A stretch of 64,000 bases of DNA. Origin: Dipteris shenzhenensis. Taxonomy: Eukaryota > Polypodiophyta > Polypodiopsida > Gleicheniales. The translations under genes were made by a program, and so were the position numbers. The stretch lies in NCBI GenBank assembly GCA_047967505.1, contig CM106541.1; one strand, written 5' to 3'. Every line of letters starts with the position of its first letter. The first letter of the stretch is position 1. The notes beneath the pieces are model-generated. The model made no database searches, was not told the DNA's origin, and worked only from the letters and a program-made list of their open reading frames with translations. Positions 31,506 through 42,475 of the stretch are shown here, in pieces.

Positions 31506-31785
31506 AGCTCCAAGAACTAGCATGGTGGTTGCTCCAAGATAACCTTAAATTTTCCTGATCTGCATGGACACACTACTCAGTGATAGGTGGCAAAGTTGTT
31601 GCAAAATGTTGGGCGACGACAAGTAGTCAGGCCAGAGACTGCATTGCAGTGGTGTTTAGAATGATAGATTGCATCTCATTATTATACCAAGAACCAGCAC
31701 AGTGGTCTCTCCAAGCCAATCTTGAATTTTCATGATCTGCATGGGCGCGCTCACCGGTGATAGGTGGCAAAGCTGTGGCAAAAGG
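31506..31785 (+). repeat. Direct repeat pair, ~105 bp each
   Basis: 31506-31612 and 31687-31785 share CCAAGAAC-AGCA--GTGGT, CTCCAAG, TTTTC-TGATCTGCATGG and GTGATAGGTGGCAAAG. The origin is unknown. Confidence 0.6.
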
Positions 31786-33590
31786 CTACACAATGGCAGG
31801 TGGTCAGGCTGCTGCACAAAGCAGTCTCAAAGGAGCTTTTGGAAAACTTGCATTATAAATGGCAAACTGCTAATATCTCTTGGGTTAAAATTTTGGATGG
31901 TACCTAGACCAATTCCAAGCACAGCTTGTTGAGAACCAATTCCAAGCACAGCTTGTTGAGACTTATGTTTCTCACTTTTCTCAACATTTTGGGCAAGTTG
32001 ATTCTATTTTATGTCAACTCCATAGGAGCTCTTTTGATATGTCAGCCCAATTCTTTGTCCACATCAAGCTTTACATCTCAAATTTCCTTTGACAAAGAGA
32101 GAGTTGAAAGCTACTATTTGAACATTTGGGAAATGGCAAATTCTAGGATGGGATAGTCTCACGATCAAGTTTCAACTTTAGTATTGGGATGCCATTTTTC
32201 ATGCATTAGTATATATGATCACTCAAGCATGGGAAACTCAAAACATTCATGCCAGGTTGAAGTTGGCTTGGTGAAGCTATTCCCCAAAAGGCATTTATGT
32301 GGTTCCTTTTCAAATCGGAGAGCCATTACTCTTATTCTTGTCTTTTATAAGCAGGTTGCTAAGATGATCATGGCTCAGATCAATGCCTTTCTACATGATG
32401 GGTTTCATCCTACTCAATATGACTTTATTCCTCACAAAGATATTATTGAGAATATTACCAATGCATTTGTGGGGCTAGAATATGCAAAGTACACTAACTT
32501 GCAAGATGTTTGCTTGTTCTAGCTGGATATTGCTAAAGCCTTTGAAACAATTTACTGGGACTTTATCTCACAAACTATGAAAGTTCTAGGATCTAGGGGG
32601 GAAAATACAGCATCTTCTTTATTGCTTATATCAAGATAGTCAAGCTACTGGCATTTTGGCAAAGGGATTAAAGACCATTGGACCCTTTTTAGTTTATTAC
32701 AACAAGGTTGTCCTCTGTGTGTGTTGTTTTATGCCATAGATACTCATCCCATGCTATAGTATATGGATCATTTGCTAGATTTTGGTGCTTTGCATGGTCT
32801 AGGAATATTTACATGGCAATAGACCTTTGATTGCATATCCATATGTGGATGTTTTTTTTCCTTACCCTAAAAGACTAATATGGTCTAGATACGAGGCTCC
32901 ATGTAATAGAAATCTAAACTTCTACCTCTCCATGAGAAAGCTTGGCATCATATATTATGGCCAAGGGACATTCTTTTACCCATGTAGCTCATAAGACATC
33001 TTGGTTACCATATGGGGTGGATTATTACTCACCATAAGCAAACAAACTAGGGATTAACATGCTCAAGAAAAAGATAGAATATTAGAAACTGGAAACTTAG
33101 CCTTTGCATGTCTATTATCGTATCGTTCAGTCCATTCTCATTTCCCATCTCCAATTTTCTTGTCTTCATGCTATTTGCCAAGTAGGACATCTCCAATTTT
33201 ATCTTTACTATCATGGAGCTCTTTGCTTTTACTAAAAATCCCTTCGGGCACTTTTAATGGATCGTCTTTGCATGCCTAGACTACATGGGGGACTGAATAT
33301 TCTAAATATTCACATGATATGCTCATGAGGGGGAAATGATGTTGCAGTTCATGCAGGGTGATCAACCATGGACTTTCATGATGATACATTTGATTTGCAC
33401 TTCTCTTCTCTAATGATATCGTCCATTGGGACCCACTCACTTGGACTTTCTTTTGGGTCACAATGATGGCATAATAAAAGGGATGCTCTTTTGTGTCTTA
33501 TCTCCTTCTTGATTGGAAGAACACACTCTGTCTCTTTAATGGAATGGAAATGACACTCTTGCAAGTAGCTCTTTGTGTATTGAGAGCCAC
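31786..33590 (+). mobile_element. Second decayed LINE
   Basis: Plus-strand RT relic. 32184-32522 holds LVKLFPKRHLCGSFSNRRAI (the LIPK...NWRPI block) and IMAQINAFL. After a stop come LDIAKAFETIYWDF (motif A), then LLQQGCPLCVLFYA (motif B) and YVDVFF where FADD is expected (motif C). At about 33260-33400 the C-terminal MPRLHGGLNIL block is still readable. Frame changes throughout. The relic ends near 33590 without an obvious poly(A) tail. Confidence 0.65.
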
Positions 33591-33735
33591 TTCTGAAATG
33601 GTTCCAATAGTCGCCTCTCAATAGTCACCCCAGGAGCTCTAGATGTGGCGATGGAGGAAGCCGCAGTCACTAGCCTGACGAGGGCCATGGAGGAGCCGAC
33701 GATCTAGAGCCCCGCCAAGCCTGATCATAGTAGGG

Positions 33736-33880
33736 GGGGCCTGAGGTCACCCTTTTCCCTCCTCCCCCTCCCCCCCACCCCTCCCCCCCCTCCTCTTCAC
33801 TTCCCCCTCCCCCTCCAAGGTTCCCCCCGCATCCTCCCCCCCCCCTTCAGCCCCCCCTCCGCCGATGGTCACTCTCACCA
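33736..33880. repeat. C-rich tract
   Basis: About 145 bases of irregular CCCCCT runs on the plus strand. It overlaps the start region of the next ORF and gives an artificial glycine/glutamate-rich ORF on the other strand. Confidence 0.85.
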
Positions 33881-34692
33881 CCCACCCCCCGCCCTTTGTC
33901 CCCCACATCCCGACCTCTCCCTCTCCCGTCGCTCCCCTCTCCGCTTCAGTAGCAGCCTCTTCGACACCCCTGCCATCAGGCAAGGGAACGACGATGCCCA
34001 CTTCTGCCTCCTCATCGCTTCAACGGGCCTGTTCAGAGAGGGATCCTGAGAGACGAGGCTTGTCCTCCCAGCTAGTAGCTCCCAACCTCCATCCTAGGCA
34101 TCCCTTACTGCGGGACTTCTTGAGGTTAGGACCCTGGAACTATCTGGAGATTCCGGACTCATACGCTCTACCATTGGAGATCATGCTCATGGTCCTTCAG
34201 CCCCGCAAGGGGGGTTTGATCAGTGGAGTGGGATCTCAGACAAACCCTATTTGGAGATTTCCATTTGCCTCCACAAGGTTGGAGAAGTGGTCCCCGGAGG
34301 TGTTTGATGCTATTTTGGGTAATCAACTTATGCTCATGATGGATGAGTGGATGGGACCACAGGGACTAGATCTTTGGTACGCCCATGGCACAGAGGTAAA
34401 CTTTCAGTTGAGCTTCACGCACAAGGAGTCGGTGTGTGGTTTAGCGATGGCAGCTATCAGATTGTCGATGGAGGCAAAGGTGGACCAGACACACTTCTGG
34501 CCCATCCAGACATGTGCGAATTTGTTCGGGGTGGAAGCCTCCATGATGAAGTGGGCATGGAAGATCGGTATTGAGCTAGTATCCACCCTAGTACGACGCC
34601 ACACAGACACTGACTACCCCAGCATTCTTGCCACTACTTCGTATATTGCCTCCTGTTGGTGCTTTCACAGAGGATGCATTGGGCAGCTCTGA
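33865..34692 (+). CDS. Unidentified GC-rich ORF, 275 residues
   Basis: One open frame from ATG to TGA without internal stops. The first ~55 residues are a Pro/Ser/Thr/Ala-rich low-complexity region, probably disordered. The remainder looks globular, with many Trp, Leu and Met (LRDFLRLGPWNYLEIPD, WRFPFAST, MMDEWMGPQGLDLWYAHGT, MMKWAWKIGIELVSTL) and ends in a Cys/His-containing CWCFHRGCIGQL. I do not recognise the family. GC content is visibly higher than in neighbouring DNA, so it may be part of a separate transposed segment. No TATA box or poly(A) signal stands out. Confidence 0.4.
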   Translation: MVTLTTHPPPFVPHIPTSPSPVAPLSASVAASSTPLPSGKGTTMPTSASSSLQRACSERDPERRGLSSQLVAPNLHPRHPLLRDFLRLGPWNYLEIPDSYALPLEIMLMVLQPRKGGLISGVGSQTNPIWRFPFASTRLEKWSPEVFDAILGNQLMLMMDEWMGPQGLDLWYAHGTEVNFQLSFTHKESVCGLAMAAIRLSMEAKVDQTHFWPIQTCANLFGVEASMMKWAWKIGIELVSTLVRRHTDTDYPSILATTSYIASCWCFHRGCIGQL

Positions 34693-36560
34693 TGGTTGGT
34701 ACAAAACTTCCTCTGGGCAGGTTCAGACGGCATGAGGAACACTAGGGCCTGAGTAGCTTGGCAGATGGTGATCTGTAGATAGCTTGATGTTGACTGATGT
34801 AATAGACAATAGACAAGTACAACACTATAGAGTGTGACACTAGACTTTAGAAAGTCACAATGTCTATGGGATATCTCCCAATAATGGGCAGCAAGGGGGA
34901 GCTCACGAGCAGCTCCTCCATCCTTCACCACGGCTCTACATTCTAATGTTGTTCTAAGATATGTTTCTTCCCATTCAATGATGTTGTTGGTACTCTCTCG
35001 TCTTCTTTTAGTTTTGAGAGTTCGGGTAGTTATGGGTTTGGATCTTTCTACTTGCAAAGGGTCAAACTTCACACAATAATTGTTGTGCCATCTGACCAAT
35101 GCAATGGTTTTGATAATGGATGTGAAAATCAAATATGCTCTCCGATGGGTCCCCAAATTGTCATCTATATTTACTTCATCGACATTCTGGGTAGCCATCT
35201 GTATTTCCTTATCCACATTTGGCAGTTCACCAAAATGTTACTATGAGCACTTGAGCATTCTATTTCTTTTGTATTCACTCTCACCTGAGTCGAGCTTGAT
35301 GCATGTTTCATAGGAGCCAAAACTTTTCCCATCCTATTTGCCTAACATATGGGTAGTAGTATCAGACTGTCCATACCAACATGACTTTCCTGTACTATCT
35401 TTGAATAGATAAGATATGAACTGTTATCAATTTTTGGCACCATATTCACGTGTGCCACCTTTTTTTGAAACCCTAGGATTGGGGTAGTCGTACCACCCAT
35501 ACGCAGAGACTGGCTCTTTTTGGAAGCAACATGCTTTATTAATAAATAAGTGAGTTGCACCTCACCTCATTGATCTTGAATGTCACCATTGTCACATTGC
35601 AAAGACTTTTTGCTCAAACTTCATAGGATCTCACATCCGAGAAATGAAATACCATTCTATCACTATGCATGGTACATTAAGTCCATTTACCTTGATCACT
35701 AGCCTTCAAAAACATCTTTGATTGATCAGGATTGATTGGGTATTCGAAGGCACAGGATCACCAAGTGTTAATGGGGTACAAGAATCCAAAAAGTATGAAC
35801 ATAACATTTTCAAATGAAAGAGGAAATACTTCTTCTGAATGACATTTTAAAATCATACTTGAAGAATCATCAACCATTAACAAAAATAGATTGCATAATG
35901 TGTCCTTTCAAGAGTTTATGGATTTCTCCATTGCTTTACATCACTTCCTTGAATCAATCACACGAATCGCCCTCTATTTGCGATAAAATATTTGCTGCAA
36001 CAATTTGACCCGATTGACAAGGTACACCAGTTTAGATGAGAACACAATTTTCTAGATCATGTGAGATATCATTGCCAATTATGAGGGTTTTTAATCCTGT
36101 AATTCCTACCTTGACCTGGAATAGGAATGTAGAGACTACACTCATTTGAATACTTGAGGATAGCCGAAATCAAGTATTGACTTTGCACCCTATAATTTTG
36201 GCGCGCTCAATGGAACGAACATCAACTATGAGCTCAAACCCACATCTTGGTAGCCAAGTCTAGCTCATTTGCACTGGTAGACAATTGAAATAGGAATCTT
36301 GACATGTTCTAGCATAAGCATGATAAGATTAAAAGACTATGTTTGACAAAGGGGACAAAAAATCAGCAACCAGTAGAGAATAGGAAAATGCTACAAGCTC
36401 CTTAAAAGAATCACTGGGAGAAACAATCATTTAGGAGTAGAATCCTTCAAGAAACAATGTGGCTTGCGAGGCCACATCTTCAACTTGTAAAAGAATTTGC
36501 CAAAAACTATCATTGTCTATGCTAGACCATATTGTGCAATGCTTCCCACATTACTTTTAG
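34693..36560. other. No recognisable gene
   Basis: Mixed AT-rich sequence. A 183-codon minus-strand frame (34665-35216) has no recognisable domain and I treat it as chance. No LTR, terminal repeat or RNA gene was seen. Confidence 0.5.
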
Positions 36561-36987
36561 GTGAAGGCAAAAGGAATCTTTTATGCATCTAGGGGCACGC
36601 GTGATTGTGATCTTAAAGGCCTAGCTATGTAAAGTTGATACTCTCCTTGTGCATCAGGGGCATGAGTGACTGTGATCTTAAAGGCCCACTTATGTAAAGT
36701 CGATATCCTCCTTGCGTCTGCCATGAGGATTGAATACCGACACTCTCCATTGAATGGGACTCTCTTAAAGGCCTGGTTATATAAAGTTGATGCTCTCGTA
36801 ACGTGTGCAATTAGGAGTGAATACCTTTACACTAGTACACTCTACATTGGCATGTGACTCCCTTAAAGGCCTGGCGATATAAAGTGGATGCTCTCGTGAC
36901 GTGTGAAATGAGGAGTGAACAAAGTTGATATGCTCATCTCCTCGCGTGTAATGAGGAGTGAGTACCTTTACACTGTACATGGATGCT

Positions 36988-37018
36988 CTCTCTCTCTATC
37001 TCTCTCTCTCTCTCTCTG
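36988..37018. repeat. CT microsatellite
   Basis: Run of TCTCTC interrupted once by TAT. Confidence 0.9.
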
Positions 37019-37507
37019 TTGTCTCTGTTGTGCTGCTCATTTTAGAAGGAGAGCCATAATAAGGACTGTTTGGAGAAGCGTCCCCTCTTCCAAACTGCAA
37101 TTAGTGCTTGTAAGCTTAGAAAATCTTCAGCAGCGCATTCACTGTTTGATTCTGCAGCAGTGCATTTGATTGTTTCAGATGGATTTTATGGTAGCAGAGA
37201 CGGATCTTTAGTTGGAGAAAGGACAGCAAAAAAACAGATCTTTAATTGCACAACAGACAACAAGGGAAGCTGCTTCAGAAATTAGAATGCAGCCCGCTGC
37301 CCCTCCTTTGAGAGCTTTGCCTAATTTAGAGAACTGATTCGCCCATGTTGGGGAATCACCTGCCCTGCTTTGCGAATTGAGGGGCACGCGTGACAGCGCT
37401 CTTAAGGGTCTGGTTATATAAAGTTGATGCTCTTGCAGTGAGTGACCAAAGTTGATGCTCTCGATGAGGAGTGAACAGTAGATATCTCACACTGTGCATT
37501 GATAGCG

Positions 37508-37545
<38 letters not shown>
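37508..37545. repeat. CT microsatellite
   Basis: Pure (CT)n run of about 19 units following GCGCGCG. Confidence 0.92.
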
Positions 37546-37546
<1 letters not shown>

Positions 37547-37711
37547 AGGTGTTGCATTACCGTGTCTCTGTTCTGCTGCTCCCCTTTAAAAGTTTGTCTC
37601 GCTCTTGAATTTCTGTGAAGAAACATTTGTTTCCTCACTCTTGAAGCAAAAGCTGTTCCTCAGGAGTTCGATACCGGCCCAACTCTTCGCAGCATAGAAG
37701 GTAGGAACTGG

Positions 37712-37713
<2 letters not shown>

Positions 37714-37754
<41 letters not shown>
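37714..37754. repeat. CT microsatellite
   Basis: (CT)n run of about 20 units, followed by CACGCACGCACACACG. Confidence 0.92.
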
Positions 37755-37756
<2 letters not shown>

Positions 37757-38099
37757 GCACGCACACACGTCTTGCCTTCATAATGCTGAATGTGTACTAT
37801 ACTAAAGACTTTCGGCCAAGCTAGCTAGCTGCTGAGTCAAAATATATTTGAGCATGGTATGTTTAGTGTATTACACTCAAAGGAAGTAAAAGGAACGTAC
37901 AATGGATCATTCGTGCATCTTAGAACTTATACCCATTCATTCCTACTTTTCGCTTCTCTGGTTCATAGCGAGGCTTTCAGATGATTCTTCTAGGAAGTCT
38001 TCCTTTTTATTGGTTTTAATTTACTTTTGTTCTTTTGGTTTTGCTGCCCCTTCCTTGACAACTCAAGCAGGACAGTGCGAGGTTTCTTAGACATAGAAG

Positions 38100-38598
38100 G
38101 TAAGGAATCTTGTGCAAAAAATATGTTGGTTGTGCATCAATTCTCTCAATATGTTGATAGGCTAGCAATTTGAACTTTTGAGGTGAGCCCACATTCAAAT
38201 GGTCATGGAACAAATAATAAAGCCTGCAGTTTATAATAAGATATTTTCTTAAATACTTCAATAAAACAAGAGACAGTTGTAAACTAGATGCATCAGATTG
38301 GATTTCCTTAAGGCTAGATAACTCTCTTGTAGAGACTCCAGACTAGGTGAACTTCTAGTGTCTTTTTATTGCTTTATTGCTACTTCAGGTACATAAATTT
38401 GGAATCTACTAAAATGTTTTAAGAATTGAGGGCTCGAAATGATATTTGAAGGGGTGGTCGTTTTCTTTGAGAAGCATCATAGTAAATAATCTCTCTTTGT
38501 GAATGGTATTCAACATCGTGAGCTCGCACTGTCATAGTTTAGACACGGAATTGAGAGAAGCGTGCATTATGTCTAAACTGCTTATGAACATGGTGCAG
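38100..38598 (+). other. Candidate 5' UTR intron of the deaminase-like gene
   Basis: A donor (ACATAGAAG/GTAAGG) at 38100 and an acceptor (ATGGTGCAG/GTG) ending at 38598 would remove a 499-base, T-rich segment and leave a leader joining directly to the ORF at 38632. A similar donor, GCATAGAAG/GTAGGA, occurs near 37700. This rests on splice-site appearance only. Confidence 0.35.
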
Positions 38599-38631
38599 GT
38601 GTGGCACTAGACAAATACATCTTCAAGTGAG

Positions 38632-39939
38632 ATGGCCATGGAGGAACAAGCACGCCTCTTGTACCAGAAAAGCATTTACTGTCGGCGGGTTGTCATGTTG
38701 GGTGCGCAGGTTGACAAGAAGGAGATACTTGATTCCAAGGATGCGATGCTTAGGCTTCATCAAAGCTTGGCAACCATATGCGCCAGGGCCACCCATCCTG
38801 ATAACAACTATGTCGTTCAAACGGAGGTGGTTGCATGCAACATAGATAGTGCAGCACTTGGGAAAGCCAATCAGAAGGAGCTTTCTCTGTGTTTGGCCAA
38901 GAACACAGAGTGGAATGATGGAGACAAGAAGTATGTCAAAGAGCTCCTCGCACACCTCCAACAGATCTGCCAGAATTGTACAGTGGAAACTTTACACCGC
39001 AAAGGAAATCTTCGGGATTTGACCATCCTCATTTATCGCTACTGCCAAGACAAGGTGTGGAGTAGGCTTGGCAAGTTGTTGAAAGCCATGCAAGGCGTAG
39101 AAAGTTCATTGCCAAAGGCAATCAGAGAGTCAAAAGACTTATTGAATTTATGGCTTCAGGAGTATGAAAAGAAAGAGAAGGATCCTAGTTTCCGATTATG
39201 GAAGCTTGCTGATGCATCCAATCACTGTAGGAAATATCCCATGTCTAAGGAAAATGCAGAGAGTTGGCCACTCATGGTCAAGCGTTGGAACAAGCTAGCA
39301 TCCTACAGTGCATCCTTCAATAACGTTGTGACTTGGGCATTGGGAACTCATAGCTATGCCAAATACAAAGGAAAGTTTTTGGATCATCGAGAGGTTAGGT
39401 ACTCGAGACCCATCACACGCAAAATGGATGACTTCACAAATAAGACACTTGAAGATCATTACAATCCCGCCTACAAGACCACTGATGCCAAAGAACGAGA
39501 GCGGAGAATTGCTGCTCTCACACCTTTGGACCCCAGCCACAAAGAGCGTGATGAAAATATTTTTGTGCATGCAGAAATGCACATGGCACCACTGCTATCC
39601 CATAACAAGGATCTGAAAGGGGACCAATACATTGGAATATCCAAGCCCTGTTGCTTTATTTGCTTCCAAGCTATCCACGCTTTGAAAGGCCCTAACAAAA
39701 TTGTAGTGAAGGGCACACACAACAAGCTATATCCTAAATGGATGATACCTGAACATGCTTCCTCCCATAAAATTACTATGGATAAGGAGGAGATTAAAAT
39801 ACTAGAAAAAGAGCTAGACAAGGCCATAGTCAAAGAGATGCATCCAAAGCCATTGTTACCAACAGCTGACTCCATTTGGAATAGTCAGAACACCGATGAC
39901 ATAGATGCTCAGCCAGAAGGGCTACAAAGACCACCGTAA
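38632..39939 (+). CDS. Deaminase-superfamily protein, OTT_1508-like
   Basis: A single uninterrupted 435-codon frame, ATG in a good context (GAGATGGCC), TAA at 39937. The N-terminal ~300 residues look helical and charged (LAKNTEWNDGDKKYVKELL, RLGKLLKAMQGVESSLPKA, MVKRWNKLASYSASFNNV). Near residues 313-315 there is HAE in FVHAEMHMAPLL, and at 340-344 PCCFIC in YIGISKPCCFICFQAI. Spacing and residues match a zinc-dependent deaminase active site: His ligand with catalytic Glu, and a Cys-x-x-Cys pair. This arrangement, with S-K-x-C-C/x-x-x-C after a YIG strand, resembles the OTT_1508-like deaminases, a family best known from fungi and some bacteria. The substrate is unknown. No signal peptide or membrane segment is evident. 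It is the only long intact non-transposon ORF in the window, and CT-rich promoter-like sequence precedes it. The family call is from motif memory; the deaminase fold is likely but unproven. Confidence 0.65.
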   Translation: MAMEEQARLLYQKSIYCRRVVMLGAQVDKKEILDSKDAMLRLHQSLATICARATHPDNNYVVQTEVVACNIDSAALGKANQKELSLCLAKNTEWNDGDKKYVKELLAHLQQICQNCTVETLHRKGNLRDLTILIYRYCQDKVWSRLGKLLKAMQGVESSLPKAIRESKDLLNLWLQEYEKKEKDPSFRLWKLADASNHCRKYPMSKENAESWPLMVKRWNKLASYSASFNNVVTWALGTHSYAKYKGKFLDHREVRYSRPITRKMDDFTNKTLEDHYNPAYKTTDAKERERRIAALTPLDPSHKERDENIFVHAEMHMAPLLSHNKDLKGDQYIGISKPCCFICFQAIHALKGPNKIVVKGTHNKLYPKWMIPEHASSHKITMDKEEIKILEKELDKAIVKEMHPKPLLPTADSIWNSQNTDDIDAQPEGLQRPP

Positions 39940-41892
39940 TGAGTTCTGTAGTGAACTGACCTAGCTCTATCTAACAAATATAATGTGTCTGCAATTGTTG
40001 TTATTGGCATTGACAACTACCATATTATGTTATTACAATCTCTATCCTACTCTAGCAATTGCTACCTCATCTTGAGTGGTTGTACGGTAGTACTTGGAAC
40101 TTATTACACTATAAATGCTCTTGTCTTCTCCTTATCTTGAAGTACATGTTTTTTTCCTTCTTTTTCCATGTGATGTTATACTCCCATTAGTTAGTTAAGG
40201 TTCTTTTTATAACTACTTTAGCAATCTCAATGGACAAGATTAAGCCAGGGTCTTTGGATAAATCTTCATTACAAAACATGTCTTTCATATAAGCTAGAGC
40301 AAGAGGAGCAAGATGTATATACAAGTTAGAGGACTAAGGCAAGTCAAGTGCAGTTGGCTAGCACATGAGGACTAGAGGTGAAGGCATGGATCATGACATA
40401 CAGCTAGGGGTCCAACCTATGTGCTTGGGTGCTTTAAGTGGGATTTATTTATCGTCTAAAGGAGTTGTGTAGGTGGGTGCCAAGAAGATACTACCACCTC
40501 TCAGAATGGCAAGGCCCTTAGGTACAACCCAAAATAGCAAGTTTAACCCATACATAAGAAATGGTTAAGGTGGAGTACTATTAACACACAATACTACTTT
40601 CTTAATTTCTTTCTTGTAGTCTATTCATAGTTCTAGATTGAGGCTCTTCTCTTTTATTCAAAGCCCCATATTTGGTATAAATGACATCAAGTGGTGAATT
40701 CGTGTTATGTAAAAGTATGTGAGACATGCATTAGTTATTGTGGCAAGCTACGAACATTAAGGATGGTGACATACTTTTAGTCGAGAGCTTTCTCATTAGC
40801 TAAGAATCTTTGATATAGTAATTGCCACCTTACCTTTGCCAAGTTTTCTGAGGTGGCAAATTGAATTTGGATAGCAAATGCAACTATTTCTTGTTTGCTA
40901 TATAAAATCACCTCTATCCCTAGAACAAAATCTGTAGCCATTTCCTTTGTGAGAGTTCTTTGCAAGCAAGCTGCAGCAGTAACAATAATATAAATATTAG
41001 TCTCTTTTCAATAATCTACTTATTAATTATAATTTTTTATTAGTACTTTAGGGTGGATAAAGGGTTTAGGGTTTAGCATTTACAATATAGGATTTAGAAT
41101 TAAAAATCAATAGCATAGGCTTTCTACATATGTTAGGCATCGATGGTCAAAACAAGATGAAACTTGGTAGGACTCTAAGAAATCATGGCATAAAGATTTT
41201 GACTCATTGTTATTGCATCTCAGTAAACTGACATGGATACTTTTAATTTGGTGGATGGTGATTAGATGAAAGACCTAGGATGGCTTTAGTGGATAGTGAG
41301 GTGCACTTTGGTGGGCTCCAAATGGCTAATTTTGACTTTGGGGAGGCTAGATTAAGAAGTAGTAGGCACCTTTTAATGTGGACCCTTAATCTAGATCAAG
41401 ATCAATGGCTAAGATGGAGGCGCATAATATTTGCATTTAATGATGCGATTATTTGCGTAGCTCATAGTGACATATTGGTTTGTCAATGTACTATGATGGA
41501 TTGATGTTTCAGCAAACTACTTGGATGTTTGGTAGGTGAAGCTTGCTTTGATAAAGAGTGCAAAGAAGAGATTTGTTCAAAAAAGAAAATGGGGTTGACA
41601 CTAAGAGTAGCTCACTTTATGGTTGTGCTTATAACTGCCACTCTATCGATGGAACTAGCAAGTCCTTAGCAATGATTAGTCTCTTCTTTATAAAATTATA
41701 AGTACCACAAAGAAGAGAAAAAGAGAGAGAGAGTGAATAAGCGGCTAGCTAAGTTGGCCAAGTTAGGAGGTAGATATTGAGTGGTTATCAATTGATTTCA
41801 CAAATATCGACCTTTAAAATATAGACAAAATATGTAAATTTGTGCACTTGAAGGTTTGCACTTTATTGCAGCTCACAAGTAAAGAGGTAATG
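39940..41892. other. 3' flank of the gene and intergenic DNA
   Basis: The first ~200 bases probably hold the 3' UTR, with AT-rich AATATAATG and CTATAAATG strings but no textbook AATAAA close by. The remainder is AT-rich with only short chance ORFs. Confidence 0.45.
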
Positions 41893-42021
41893 TTGGTGCA
41901 CAAGTCGGCTATGACCACTGGCCTAGCCACATGATCTCATCGGTGGGGCGTCCCTTTGTACCAAAGGACTCTTTGAATGGAGCCTCTGAGCTCCTAGGCC
42001 GAGCCTTCCCAATTGGAGCGC

Positions 42022-42041
42022 GACGGAACTGCAGTTCCGTC
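42022..42041. repeat. Perfect 20-bp palindrome
   Basis: GACGGAACTGCAGTTCCGTC is its own reverse complement. Confidence 0.9.
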
Positions 42042-42060
42042 CGCTTCCGTCAGTTGATGG

Positions 42061-42094
42061 CGGGATCTCAGAGCATCGGTTCTCTGAGATCCGG
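42061..42094. repeat. Hairpin
   Basis: ATCTCAGAG and CTCTGAGAT form a perfect 9-bp stem around the 8-base loop CATCGGTT, extendable by imperfect GC pairs. Confidence 0.85.
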
Positions 42095-42451
42095 GCTTCG
42101 TGCACCCTGCCACTTGGTAGAAGGGATGTTTAGGAGGGTCTTTAGATCCTCATGACTTCCTGGATCGAATGATCCACCATGCCCTCCGCACTGCTCTCTA
42201 TATTGACGAAGCGGCCTCCTGAGTAGACACCTCGACGACCACCACGCCCTCCACGAGTTTCCGTTCGGTCTGCCTTCTAGTAGGCTTCTTCTCCAAGCCA
42301 AGGGGAAGCCCTGGCTCGAAGGAGAGCTTCTGAGACCTCCTGCACACTCAACACTCACGAAGGGGAGGGGAAAACGAGCTTGCAATCTACCTCCATTTCA
42401 TAGTCAAAACACTCAGAGACAAATGCTTTTTGTATTCCAAAAAGAAGAGGG

Positions 42452-42475
42452 CCCTGTGGTCAAAACGCCACAGGG
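42452..42475. repeat. Hairpin
   Basis: CCCTGTGG and CCACAGGG form an 8-bp stem around TCAAAACG. Confidence 0.85.

Larger units (their letters stand above)
36600..37560 (+). promoter_or_regulatory. Repeated promoter-like modules
   Basis: Five copies of CTTAAAGGCC(T/C)...TAT(A/G)TAAAGT-GAT-CTC start at 36612, 36677, 36764, 36862 and 37401. The last three contain a good plant TATA box (TATATAAAG or GATATAAAG). Two of the copies are followed about 80-100 bases later by long CT runs (36990-37018 and 37508-37545) and then by a TCTCTGTT-TGCTGCTC block, so the promoter and leader segment as a whole appears duplicated. CT-rich leaders are common in plant 5' UTRs. The last TATA (37415-37422) is the best candidate promoter for the gene at 38632, about 1.2 kb downstream. 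Confidence 0.5.

Noticed and set aside
34665-35216. 183-codon minus-strand ORF
   Set aside because: No recognisable domain, composition typical of chance translation, and its end overlaps the plus-strand ORF.
37414-37768. ORFs with long Arg-Glu repeats
   Set aside because: Translations of CT/GA microsatellites.
40777-40965. 62-codon minus ORF
   Set aside because: Short, isolated, no recognisable motif or promoter.
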